From: Chrysogorgia sp. JL179-B06 | Taxonomy: Eukaryota; Cnidaria; Anthozoa; Scleralcyonacea; Chrysogorgiidae | Length of the DNA stretch: 64,000 nucleotides | NCBI GenBank assembly: GCA_035772405.1 | Contig: JAYKKM010000439.1 | Coordinates: 4,366,001-4,430,000, forward strand | Direction: 5' to 3' | Shown: in pieces, positions 1-8,722 of the stretch | How positions within the stretch are numbered: the first letter of the stretch is position 1 | Layout of the letters: every line of letters starts with the position of its first letter | Notes under the pieces: generated by a model | What the model was told of the DNA's origin: nothing | Seen by the model: the letters and a program-made list of their open reading frames with translations, nothing else | Databases searched by the model: none | Position numbers and translations under genes: made by a program

Positions 1-219
1 ATATGGAGATTTGCCGTTACCGGAAAATATCATGGGTTTTTAACAATAACTCTGTTAATCAACCCATTCCGTTATGACCCCATAAATATATTAGAGACAA
101 GTGCAGCCATAATTTTTTTTTATACATCTTTTATGATGTGGATTTTTCTTCGTTATGTTCGATATACGTGTACCTGCTTAATTTTTTAATTTAATAGCCA
201 TTAAATAAGGTTCAAATCC

Positions 220-490
220 CTTTTCAGACAATCCTGCAGACAAAATTCATGAGGAATTTTACTCGGACAAACAAAATACTGTCTCCCCTCCCCCTAGACA
301 ATGTTGGTCAATCTACAAGCGCAAAAAGCCGAGCATTTTGTTGTTTATCGTGGAATAACACAACATTGATGTGGGAGGAGGGAAACGTACGTTTTATTCA
401 GTCGGAAATTGGGCAATAAAAAGAAAGTAGGTGCTTAACTACGTTGGATGTCTTGCGTCCACATAATTTGTCCAGGATTGTCTGAAAAAG
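220..490. mobile_element. Inverted-repeat-bounded 271-bp spacer segment (MITE-like)
   Basis: The left arm at 220-244 and right arm at 467-490 are inverted copies. CAGGATTGTCTGAAAA in the right arm is the exact complement of the left arm, followed by a further TTTGTC match after a 2-nt gap. Similarity fades out over about 30 bp. The inside has no open frame of note, contains a C/T-rich stretch near 283-297, and can fold through AGACA/TGTCT. Short size, terminal inverted repeats and no coding capacity suggest a MITE. No convincing target-site duplication is visible, so a fold-back of other origin is equally possible. The same segment sits at the same place in every full unit, so it entered before amplification. 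Confidence 0.45.
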
Positions 491-693
491 TATTTTAAGC
501 AAATTACGTATTTTTATTAGATTACAAGATTGGGGAGGTTTATTATGTCTTGTGATTTGTAAGAGTCTTCAAAATCTTATTTCGAATCAAATGAACTACT
601 CATAGTCGGATAGACAAGTCCTACTATAGAGCAATTTTATTCGACGCCTTATTCGCATTTTATTCGACTTCACGGATATATCGGATATCAGAC

Positions 694-711
694 GGTACAC
701 GGCTGTGTACC
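694..711. repeat. Perfect 7-bp hairpin in spacer
   Basis: GGTACAC and GTGTACC flank a GGCT loop. The 10-mer CTGTGTACCG in its right arm recurs 58 nt downstream (about 761-770). Most units keep it intact; units 6, 12, 18 and 26 carry 1-2 nt insertions within it. No function can be assigned. Confidence 0.7.
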
Positions 712-796
712 GATAGTATAAAAGAAACATACATATTTTATTTTAATTTAACGTTGCACAACTGTGTACCGTGTGAGACAATTTGCATATCTGTGC

Positions 797-860
797 ACAG
801 ACCAGGATTACGCGGCGAGGACGGATGGGACGGCAGCACCAGCCCCTGGAGTTATAGATC
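797..860. other. GC-richer spacer block 1
   Basis: This stretch, rich in GGCGAGGACGG- and CAGCACCAG-like sequence, stands out from the AT-rich spacer and is nearly invariant among units (ATGGG/ACGGG is the main variant). Small open frames cross it on both strands, but they have no recognisable domain and I do not treat them as genes. Confidence 0.4.
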
Positions 861-971
861 CTTTTGTCACCAGACTTAAAAAATAAGGTTGTATCGATTG
901 CAATTTTCGATAGAGGTTTACAACACTGATCTGTGAAACATAAATACATGCAGTCTTACATATATTATAAC

Positions 972-985
972 GATCGAAAACGATC
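972..985. repeat. GATCG-AAAA-CGATC mini-hairpin
   Basis: A perfect 5-bp stem with an AAAA loop, immediately upstream of the alternating TA tract. It is present in all units except the last, where it is mutated (about 60480-60495). Confidence 0.6.
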
Positions 986-993
986 TATATATA
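986..993 (+). promoter_or_regulatory. TATATATA tract, possible TATA element
   Basis: Four TA steps follow the GATCG hairpin and precede a GC-richer block (about 996-1045). Units 18, 20, 24, 27, 29 and 30 have five TA steps. The position, about 215 nt ahead of tRNA-Tyr, is too far to serve that gene as an ordinary TATA box. If functional it would drive an unrecognised transcript; a simple dinucleotide repeat is the plainer reading. Confidence 0.25.
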
Positions 994-1087
994 GCCCTAT
1001 TGCCTCCGCCAGCTCCAGGCCCAACGTACCCTTAATCTGGCTCTGTATCATATATTTTATGATCTTTTACGATTCCAAAAGGAGGTT

Positions 1088-1099
1088 TAGCTTAATTGG
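1088..1099 (+). promoter_or_regulatory. Isolated pol III A-box match in spacer
   Basis: TAGCTTAATTGG fits the A-box consensus TRGCNNARYNGG at every position, but no B-box follows within 100 nt other than that of tRNA-Tyr itself, and the surrounding sequence does not fold as a tRNA. It may be a relic of a lost tRNA gene or chance. Confidence 0.25.
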
Positions 1100-1208
1100 A
1101 GTAACAAAATCTCAAAAGATACGATGCTAGTAATAATAACTAATAATATATTCGTCATAATTGGTAAGCATTCACTATTACGAATCTGGATATCAAACTT
1201 TCAACAAT

Positions 1209-1304
1209 CCTTCGATAGCTCAGTTGGCAGAGCGGGGGACTGTAGATCTATGTATCCTTATAGCTGTTATCCCTAGGTCACTGGTTCAAATCCGGTTCGA
1301 AGGA
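1209..1304 (+). tRNA. tRNA-Tyr: tRNA-Tyr(GTA), intron-containing, copy 1
   Basis: Reference copy. The anticodon GTA is at 1242-1244. A 23-nt intron at 1246-1268 lies after the base 3' of the anticodon, the universal position for eukaryotic nuclear tRNA introns, and would be removed by the tRNA splicing endonuclease and ligase. Removing it gives a 73-nt cloverleaf: acceptor CCTTCGA with TCGAAGG, D stem GCTC/GAGC, anticodon stem GGGGA/TCCCT, T stem ACTGG/CCGGT, discriminator A73. The C1-G72 pair is the eukaryotic tyrosine identity pair. The internal A and B boxes are intact and CCA is not encoded. Confidence 0.97.
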
Positions 1305-1325
1305 GCTTCTTTAGATGCCAAAGAG

Positions 1326-1344
1326 TTTTAGATATAATTTTTTT
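1326..1344 (+). terminator. Pol III T-run terminators after tRNA-Tyr
   Basis: A T4 run at 1326-1329 and a T7 run at 1338-1344 lie 22 and 34 nt after the gene. The T7 run is the likely main pol III stop and is kept in nearly all units (T8 in unit 13, interrupted by G in unit 8). Confidence 0.75.
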
Positions 1345-1483
1345 GTTATATTATAATTAAATACGCTCTTATTCTCTAATAACATATTTTGACATTTCGC
1401 TTTGAATAAGATGTGCGTGAGGAACCCAGTTTTTCTTCAATCCACGTTGATTTTTAGTAGCCACTGTGTTGTTGTGTTATGAA

Positions 1484-1490
1484 TATATAA
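1484..1490 (+). promoter_or_regulatory. TATA-like element upstream of tRNA-Lys
   Basis: TATATAA lies 28-34 nt before the tRNA-Lys gene, the distance at which upstream TATA-like sequences help TFIIIB placement in some animal, plant and yeast tRNA genes. It is conserved through the array; unit 12 has TATAGAA. The Tyr and Phe genes lack an equivalent. Confidence 0.4.
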
Positions 1491-1517
1491 TAAAAGATTG
1501 TTTCTCATACAAGTATT

Positions 1518-1590
1518 GCCCGGTTAGCTCAGTTGGTAGAGCATCAGACTTTTAATCTGAGGGTCATGGGTTCAAGTCCCTTATCGGGCT
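1518..1590 (+). tRNA. tRNA-Lys: tRNA-Lys(TTT), copy 1
   Basis: Reference copy, anticodon TTT at 1551-1553. Acceptor GCCCGGT pairs with ATCGGGC; D stem GCTC/GAGC; anticodon stem TCAGA/TCTGA. The T stem ATGGG/CCCTT contains a T50-T64 mismatch where animal lysine tRNAs normally have a pair, and base 73 is T where lysine tRNAs normally carry G (or A). There is no intron and no CCA. The internal promoter TAGCTCAGTTGG and GGTTCAAGTCC is intact, so transcription is plausible, but stability and charging of the product are open. Confidence 0.95.
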
Positions 1591-1608
1591 ACGCATGCCA
1601 TAAAAACA

Positions 1609-1612
1609 TTTT
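1609..1612 (+). terminator. T4 terminator after tRNA-Lys
   Basis: The first T-run downstream, 19 nt after the gene. T4 is the minimal pol III stop in animals. Confidence 0.55.
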
Positions 1613-1807
1613 AACAGATTTTGCAGTAATCGCACTCGGACTAATCATTCTGTTGCATGTAAACATTTTATTCGTTCGTGTTTTATGATTTGTATACTTT
1701 TTTCATTATCATTTCAATCAGTTAATGCAGAATAATTATTTAAAAAATTAACGTCTTAGCAGAATGTAAATAAATCACTACGATAGAATAGTATCTTTTT
1801 TCTTATA

Positions 1808-1880
1808 GCCGAAGTAGCTCAGTTGGGAGAGCGTTAGACTGAAGATCTAAAGGTCCCTGGTTCAATCCCGGGTTTCGGCA
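1808..1880 (+). tRNA. tRNA-Phe: tRNA-Phe(GAA), copy 1
   Basis: Reference copy, anticodon GAA at 1841-1843. Acceptor GCCGAAG pairs with TTTCGGC (one G-T at 7-66); D stem GCTC/GAGC; anticodon stem TTAGA/TCTAA; T stem CCTGG/CCGGG with the usual T51-G63 wobble of animal tRNA-Phe; A73. No intron and no encoded CCA. A pyrimidine-rich CTTTTTTCTTATAG precedes it. Confidence 0.97.
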
Positions 1881-1932
1881 TTTCTTGCAAAATGTTATGT
1901 GGAGATTTACCGTTACCGGAAAATATCATGGG

Positions 1933-1937
1933 TTTTT
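1933..1937 (+). terminator. T5 run after tRNA-Phe
   Basis: No T4 run lies in the first 50 nt after tRNA-Phe; the first is this T5, 53 nt downstream. The primary transcript would therefore have a longer trailer than those of Tyr and Lys, unless TTTCTT just after the gene acts as a weak stop. Confidence 0.5.
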
Positions 1938-2424
1938 AACAATGACTCTGTTAATCAACCCATTCCGTTATGACCAACTGTGTACCGTGTGAGACAATTT
2001 GCATATCTGTGCACAGACCAGGATTACGCGGCGAGGACGGATGGGACGGCAGCACCAGCCCCTGGAGTTATAGATCCTTTTGTCACCAGACTTAAAAAAT
2101 AAGGTTGTATCGATTGCAATTTTCGATAGAGGTTTACAACACTGATCTGTGAAACATAAATACATGCAGTCTTACATATATTATAACGATCGAAAACGAT
2201 CTATATATAGCCCTATTGCCTCCGCCAGCTCCAGGCCCAACGTACCCTTAATCTGGCTCTGTATCATATATTTTATGATCTTTTACGATTCCAAAAGGAG
2301 GTTTAGCTTAATTGGAGTAACAAAATCTCAAAAGATACGATGCTAGTAATAATAACTAATAATATATTCGTCATAATTGGTAAGCATTCACTATTACGAA
2401 TCTGGATATCAAACTTTCAACAAT

Positions 2425-2520
2425 CCTTCGATAGCTCAGTTGGCAGAGCGGGGGACTGTAGATCTATGTATCCTTATAGCTGTTATCCCTAGGTCACTGG
2501 TTCAAATCCGGTTCGAAGGA
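2425..2520 (+). tRNA. tRNA-Tyr: tRNA-Tyr(GTA), intron-containing, copy 2
   Basis: Identical to copy 1. Anticodon 2458-2460, intron 2462-2484. Confidence 0.96.
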
Positions 2521-2733
2521 GCTTCTTTAGATGCCAAAGAGTTTTAGATATAATTTTTTTGTTATATTATAATTAAATACGCTCTTATTCTCTAATAACA
2601 TATTTTGACATTTCGCTTTGAATAAGATGTGCGTGAGGAACCCAGTTTTTCTTCAATCCACGTTGATTTTTAGTAGCCACTGTGTTGTTGTGTTATGAAT
2701 ATATAATAAAAGATTGTTTCTCATACAAGTATT

Positions 2734-2806
2734 GCCCGGTTAGCTCAGTTGGTAGAGCATCAGACTTTTAATCTGAGGGTCATGGGTTCAAGTCCCTTAT
2801 CGGGCT
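2734..2806 (+). tRNA. tRNA-Lys: tRNA-Lys(TTT), copy 2
   Basis: Identical to copy 1. Anticodon 2767-2769. CATT is missing about 57 nt downstream, a marker shared with units 5, 9, 10 and 11. Confidence 0.95.
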
Positions 2807-3019
2807 ACGCATGCCATAAAAACATTTTAACAGATTTTGCAGTAATCGCACTCGGACTAATCTGTTGCATGTAAACATTTTATTCGTTCGTGTTTTATGA
2901 TTTGTATACTTTTTTCATTATCATTTCAATCAGTTAATGCAGAATAATTATTTAAAAAATTAACGTCTTAGCAGAATGTAAATAAATCAGTACGATAGAA
3001 TAGTGTCTTTTTTCTTATA

Positions 3020-3092
3020 GCCGAAGTAGCTCAGTTAGGAGAGCGTTAGACTGAAGATCTAAAGGTCCCTGGTTCAATCCCGGGTTTCGGCA
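3020..3092 (+). tRNA. tRNA-Phe: tRNA-Phe(GAA), copy 2
   Basis: Anticodon 3053-3055. One D-loop change (G to A at 3037) leaves a GG pair in the loop, so the fold should survive. Confidence 0.94.
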
Positions 3093-4324
3093 TTTCTTGC
3101 AAAATGTTATATGGAGATTTGCCGTTACCGGAAAATATCATGGGTTTTTAACAATAACTCTGTTAATCAACCCATTCCGTTATGACCCCATAAATATATT
3201 AGAGACAAGTGCAGCCATAATTATTTTTTATACATCTTTTATGATGTGGATTTTTCTTCGTTATGTTCGATATACGTGTACCTGCTTAATTTTTTAATTT
3301 AATAGCCATTAAATAAGGATTTTTTTCAAATACCTTTTCAGACAATCCTGCAGACAAAATTCATGAGGAATTTTACTCGGACAAACAAAATACTGTCTCC
3401 CCTCCCCCTAGACAATGTTGGTCAATCTACAAGCGCAAAAAGCCGAGCATTTTGTTGTTTATCGTGGAATAACACAACATTGATGTGGGAGGAGGGAAAC
3501 GTACGTTTTATTCAGTCGGAAATTGGGCAATAAAAAGAAAGTAGGTGCTTAACTACGTTGGATGTCTTGCGTCCACATAATTTGTCCAGGATTGTCTGAA
3601 AAAGTATTTTAAGCAAATTACGTATTTTTATTAGATTACAAGATTGGGGAGGTTTATTATGTCTTGTGATTTGTAAGAGTCTTCAAAATCTTATTTCGAA
3701 TCAAATCAACTACTCATAGTCGGATAGACAAGTCCTACTATAGAGCAATTTTATTCGACGCCTTATTCGCATTTTATTCGACTTCACGGATATATCGGAT
3801 ATCATACGGTACACGGCTGTGTACCGATAGTATAAAAGAAACATACATATTTTATTTTAATTTAACGTTGCACAACTGTGTACCGTGTGAGACAATTTGC
3901 ATATCTGTGCACAGACCAGGATTACGCGGCGAGGACGGATGGGACGGCAGCACCAGCCCCTGGAGTTATAGATCCTTTTGTCACCAGACTTTAAAAATAA
4001 GGTTGTATCGATTGCAATTTTCGATAGAGGTTTACAACACTGATCTGTGAAACATAAATACATGCAGTCTTACATATATTATAACGATCGAAAACGATCT
4101 ATATATAGCTCTATTGCCTCCGCCAGCTCCAGATCCAACGTACCCTTAATCTGGCTCTGTATCATATATTTTATGATCTTTTACGATTCCAAAAGGAGGT
4201 TTAGCTTAATTGGAGTAACAAAATCTCAAAAGATACGATGCTAGTAATAATAACTAATAATATATTCGTCATAATTGGTAAGCATTCAAGCTATTACGAA
4301 TCTGGATATCAAACTTTCAACAAT

Positions 4325-4420
4325 CCTTCGATAGCTCAGTTGGCAGAGCGGGGGACTGTAGATCTATGTATCCTTATAGCTGTTATCCCTAGGTCACTGG
4401 TTCAAATCCGGTTCGAAGGA
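4325..4420 (+). tRNA. tRNA-Tyr: tRNA-Tyr(GTA), intron-containing, copy 3
   Basis: Identical to copy 1. Anticodon 4358-4360, intron 4362-4384. Confidence 0.96.
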
Positions 4421-4633
4421 GCTTCTTTAGATGCCAAAGAGTTTTAGATATAATTTTTTTGTTATATTATAATTAAATACGCTCTTATTCTCTAATAACA
4501 TATTTTGACATTTCGCTTTGAATAAGATGTGCGTGAGGAACCCAGTTTTTCTTCAATCCACGTTGATTTTTAGTAGCCACTGTGTTGTTGTGTTATGAAT
4601 ATATAATAAAAGATTGTTTCTCATAGAAGTATT

Positions 4634-4706
4634 GCCCGGTTAGCTCAGTTGGTAGAGCATCAGACTTTTAATCTGAGGGTCATGGGTTCAAGTCCCTTAT
4701 CGGGCT
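4634..4706 (+). tRNA. tRNA-Lys: tRNA-Lys(TTT), copy 3
   Basis: Identical to copy 1. Anticodon 4667-4669. The 5' flank has CATAGAAG instead of CATACAAG. Confidence 0.95.
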
Positions 4707-4923
4707 ACGCATGCCATAAAAACATTTTAACAGATTTTGCAGTAATCGCACTCGGACTAATCATTCTGTTGCATGTAAACATTTTATTCGTTCGTGTTTT
4801 ATGATTTGTATACTTTTTTCATTATCATTTCAATCAGTTAATGCAGAATAATTATTTAAAAAATTAACGTCTTAGCAGAATGTAAATAAATCACTACGAT
4901 AGAATAGTGCCTTTTTTCTTATA

Positions 4924-4996
4924 GCCGAAGTAGCTCAGTTGGGAGAGCGTTAGACTGAAGATCTAAAGGTCCCTGGTTCAATCCCGGGTTTCGGCA
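4924..4996 (+). tRNA. tRNA-Phe: tRNA-Phe(GAA), copy 3
   Basis: Identical to copy 1. Anticodon 4957-4959. The 5' flank has AGTGCC, the marker of units 3, 4, 6, 7 and 28. Confidence 0.96.
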
Positions 4997-6225
4997 TTTC
5001 TTGCAAAATGTTATGTGGAGATTTACCGTTACCGGAAAATATCATGGGTTTTTAACAATGACTCTGTTAATCAACCCATTCCGTTATGACCCCATATATA
5101 TATTAGAGACAAGTGCAGTCAGAATTATTTTCTATACATCATTTATGATGTGGATTTTTCTTCGTTATGTTCGATATACGTGTACCTGCTTAATTTTTTA
5201 ATTTAATAGTCATTAAATAAGGATTTTTTTCAAATCCCTTTTCAGACAATCTGCAGACAAAATTCATGAGGAATTTTACTCGGACCAACAAAATACTGTC
5301 TCCCCTCCCCCTAGACAATGTTGGTCAATCTACAAGCGCAAAAAGCCGAGCATTTTGTTGTTTATCGTGGAATAACACAACATTGATGTGGGAGGAGGGA
5401 AACGTACGTTTTATTCAGTCGGAAATTGGGCAATAAAAAGAAAGTAGGTGCTTAACTACGTTGGATGTCTTGCGTCCACATAATTTGTCCAGGATTGTCT
5501 GAAAAAGTATTTTAAGCAAATTACGTATTTTTATTAGATTACAAGATTGGGGAGGTTTATTATGTCTTGTGATTTGTAAGAGTCTTCAAAATCTTATTTC
5601 GAATCAAATCAACTACTCATAGTCGGATAGACAAGTCCTACTATAGAGCAATTTTATTCGACGCCTTATTCGCATTTTATTCGACTTCACGGATATATCG
5701 GATATCATACGGTACACGGCTGTGTACCGATAGTATAAAAGAAACATACATATTTTATTTTAATTTAACGTTGCACAACTGTGTACCGTGTGAGACAATT
5801 TGCATATCTGTGCACAGACCAGGATTACGCGGCGAGGACGGATGGGACGGCAGCACCAGCCCCTGGAGTTATAGATCCTTTTGTCACCAGACTTAAAAAA
5901 TAAGGTTGTATCGATTGCAATTTTCGATAGAGGTTTACAACACTGATCTGTGAAACATAAATACATGCAGTCTTACATATATTATAACGATCGAAAACGA
6001 TCTATATATAGCTCTATTGCCTCCGCCAGCTCCAGATCCAACGTACCCTTAATCTGGCTCTGTATCATATATTTTATGATCTTTTACGATTCCAAAAGGA
6101 GGTTTAGCTTAATTGGAGTAACAAAATCTCAAAAGATACGATGCTAGTAATAATAACTAATAATATATTCGTCATAATTGGTAAGCATTCACTATTACGA
6201 ATCTGGATATCAAACTTTCAACAAT

Positions 6226-6321
6226 CCTTCGATAGCTCAGTTGGCAGAGCGGGGGACTGTAGATCTATGTATCCTTATAGCTGTTATCCCTAGGTCACTG
6301 GTTCAAATCCGGTTCGAAGGA
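6226..6321 (+). tRNA. tRNA-Tyr: tRNA-Tyr(GTA), intron-containing, copy 4
   Basis: Identical to copy 1. Anticodon 6259-6261, intron 6263-6285. Confidence 0.96.
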
Positions 6322-6534
6322 GCTTCTTTAGATGCCAAAGAGTTTTAGATATAATTTTTTTGTTATATTATAATTAAATACGCTCTTATTCTCTAATAAC
6401 ATATTTTGACATTTCGCTTTGAATAAGATGTGCGTGAGGAACCCAGTTTTTCTTCAATCCACGTTGATTTTTAGTAGCCACTGTGTTGTTGTGTTATGAA
6501 TATATAATAAAAGATTGTTTCTCATAGAAGTATT

Positions 6535-6607
6535 GCCCGGTTAGCTCAGTTGGTAGAGCATCAGACTTTTAATCTGAGGGTCATGGGTTCAAGTCCCTTA
6601 TCGGGCT
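6535..6607 (+). tRNA. tRNA-Lys: tRNA-Lys(TTT), copy 4
   Basis: Identical to copy 1. Anticodon 6568-6570. Confidence 0.95.
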
Positions 6608-6824
6608 ACGCATGCCATAAAAACATTTTAACAGATTTTGCAGTAATCGCACTCGGACTAATCATTCTGTTGCATGTAAACATTTTATTCGTTCGTGTTT
6701 TATGATTTGTATACTTTTTTCATTATCATTTCAATCAGTTAATGCAGAATAATTATTTAAAAAATTAACGTCTTAGCAGAATGTAAATAAATCACTACGA
6801 TAGAATAGTGCCTTTTTTCTTATA

Positions 6825-6897
6825 GCCGAAGTAGCTCAGTTGGGAGAGCGTTAGACTGAAGATCTAAAGGTCCCTGGTTCAATCCCGGGTTTCGGCA
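6825..6897 (+). tRNA. tRNA-Phe: tRNA-Phe(GAA), copy 4
   Basis: Identical to copy 1. Anticodon 6858-6860. Confidence 0.96.
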
Positions 6898-8127
6898 TTT
6901 CTTGCAAAATGTTATGTGGAGATTTACCGTTACCGGAAAATATCATGGGTTTTTAACAATGACTCTGTTAATCAACCCATTCCGTTATGACCCCATATAT
7001 ATATTAGAGACAAGTGCAGTCAGAATTATTTTCTATACATCATTTATGATGTGGATTTTTCTTCGTTATGTTCGATATACGTGTACCTGCTTAATTTTTT
7101 AATTTAATAGTCATTAAATAAGGATTTTTTTCAAATCCCTTTTCATACAATCCTGCAGACAAAATTCATGAGGAATTTTACTCGGACCAACAAAATACTG
7201 TCTCCCCTCCCCCTAGACAATGTTGGTCAATCTACAAGCGCAAAAAGCCGAGCATTTTGTTGTTTATCGTGGAATAACACAACATTGATGTGGGAGGAGG
7301 GAAACGTACGTTTTATTCAGTCGGAAATTGGGCAATAAAAAGAAAGTAGATGCTTAACTACGTTGGATGTCTTGCGTCCACATAATTTGTCCAGGATTGT
7401 CTGAAAAAGTACTTTAAGCAAATTACGTATTTTTATTAGATTACAAGATTGGGGAGGTTTATTATGTCTTGTGATTTGTAAGAATCTTCAAAATCTTATT
7501 TCGAATCAAATGAACTACTCATAGTCGGATAGACAAGTCCTACTATAGAGCAATTTTATTCGACGCCTTATTCGCATTTTATTCGACTTCACGGATATAT
7601 CGGATATCAGACGGTACACGGCTGTGTACCGATAGTATAAATGAAACATACATATTTTATTTTAATTTAACGTTGCACAACTGTGTACCGTGTGAGACAA
7701 TTTGCATATCTGTGCACAGACCAGGATTACGCGGCGAGGACGGATGGGACGGCAGCACCAGCCTCTGGAGTTATAGATCCTTTTGTCACCAGACTTAAAA
7801 AATAAGGTTGTATCGATTGCAATTTTCGATAGAGGTTTACAACACTGATCTGTGAAACATAAATACATGCAGTCTTACATATATTATAACGATCGAAAAC
7901 GATCTATATATAGCCCTATTGCCTCCGCCAGCTCCAGACCCAACGTACCCTTAATCTGGCTCTGTATCATATATTTTATGATCTTTTACGATTCCAAAAG
8001 GAGGTTTAGCTTAATTGGAGTAACAAAATCTCAAAAGATACGATGCTAGTAATAATAACTAATAATATATTCGTCATAATTGGTAAGCATTCACTATTAC
8101 GAATCTGGATATCAAACTTTCAACAAT

Positions 8128-8223
8128 CCTTCAATAGCTCAGTTGGCAGAGCGGGGGACTGTAGATCTATGTATCCTTATAGCTGTTATCCCTAGGTCAC
8201 TGGTTCAAATCCGGTTCGAAGGA
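8128..8223 (+). tRNA. tRNA-Tyr: tRNA-Tyr(GTA), copy 5, acceptor mismatch
   Basis: Anticodon 8161-8163, intron 8165-8187. G6 is changed to A (8133), giving an A6-C67 mismatch in the acceptor stem. Otherwise as copy 1. Function may be reduced. Confidence 0.9.
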
Positions 8224-8436
8224 GCTTCTTTAGATGCCAAAGAGTTTTAGATATAATTTTTTTGTTATATTATAATTAAATACGCTCTTATTCTCTAATA
8301 ACATATTTTGACATTTCGCTTTGAATAAGATGTGCGTGAGGAACCCAGTTTTTCTTCAATCCACGTTGATTTTTAGTAGCCACTGTGTTGTTGTGTTATG
8401 AATATATAATAAAAGATTGTTTCTCATACAAGTATT

Positions 8437-8509
8437 GCCCGGTTAGCTCAGTTGGTAGAGCATCAGACTTGTAATCTGAGGGTCATGGGTTCAAGTCCCT
8501 TATCGGGCT
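8437..8509 (+). tRNA. tRNA-Lys body with anticodon TGT (Thr-type), copy 5
   Basis: The body equals the lysine consensus of this array, but base 35 is G (8471), so the anticodon at 8470-8472 reads TGT, which pairs with the threonine codon ACA. The middle anticodon base U35 is a main recognition element for lysyl-tRNA synthetase, so lysine charging is expected to be poor. The gene could be inert, or a mischarging source if expressed. It is unique among the 32 lysine-type copies. Confidence 0.9.
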
Positions 8510-8722
8510 ACGCATGCCATAAAAACATTTTAACAGATTTTGCAGTAATCGCACTCGGACTAATCTGTTGCATGTAAACATTTTATTCGTTCGTGTTTTA
8601 TGATTTGTATACTTTTTTCATTATCATTTCAATCAGTTAATGCAGAATAATTATTTAAAAAATTAACGTCTTAGCAGAATGTAAATAAATCACTACGATA
8701 GAATAGTGTCTTTTTTCTTATA

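Larger units (their letters stand above)
1..1880 (+). repeat. Array unit 1 (left end cut), spacer type A
   Basis: The type A spacer start has ATATGGAG, AATAACTC and CATAAATAT, where type B has ATGTGGAG, AATGACTC and CATATATAT. A 7-nt shortening of the T-run near 209 joins GG to TTCAAATCC, which creates a B-box-like string absent from the other units. The other spacer elements annotated between 220 and 1099 are described here as representatives of all units. Confidence 0.9.
1881..3092 (+). repeat. Array unit 2, truncated (1212 nt)
   Basis: About 690 nt, including the whole inverted-repeat segment and the spacer hairpin, are missing. The junction is at 1975/1976, joining type B sequence ending ATGACC to AACTGTGTACC. 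All three tRNA genes are retained. Unit 19 has the identical junction. Confidence 0.95.
3093..4996 (+). repeat. Array unit 3, spacer type A
   Basis: Inverted-repeat arms at 3334-3358 and 3581-3604. Markers: CTCTATTG with AGATCC near 4110-4136, and an AG insertion giving CATTCAAGC at 4284-4291. From about 4.14 kb onward it matches unit 6. Confidence 0.9.
4997..6897 (+). repeat. Array unit 4, spacer type B
   Basis: The left inverted-repeat arm lacks one C (CAATCTGCAG near 5247-5256), a defect shared only with unit 7, its duplication partner 5.7 kb away. Confidence 0.9.

Noticed and set aside
1077..1086. AAAAGGAGGT, a perfect Shine-Dalgarno-like string in each unit.
   Set aside because: The organism is eukaryotic (intron-containing nuclear tRNA-Tyr, no encoded CCA) and no plausible frame follows at the right spacing.
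743..1130. Recurrent 65-68 codon open frames in every unit, such as the minus-strand frame at 743-949 and the plus-strand frame at 933-1130.
   Set aside because: They repeat only because the unit repeats. Unit-to-unit changes include frame-altering indels, the length matches chance frames, and no domain or start context supports translation.
1081..1150. A fourth, mitochondrial-like tRNA around the spacer A-box.
   Set aside because: D and anticodon stems do not pair in a cloverleaf and there is no T arm; only a 4-bp ATCT/AGAT hairpin is present.
3097..3297. Hydrophobic 66-codon frame after tRNA-Phe, recurring in each unit.
   Set aside because: AT-rich spacer translated by chance. Unit 16/22-type indels change its N-terminal half, and there is no signal of codon-level constraint.
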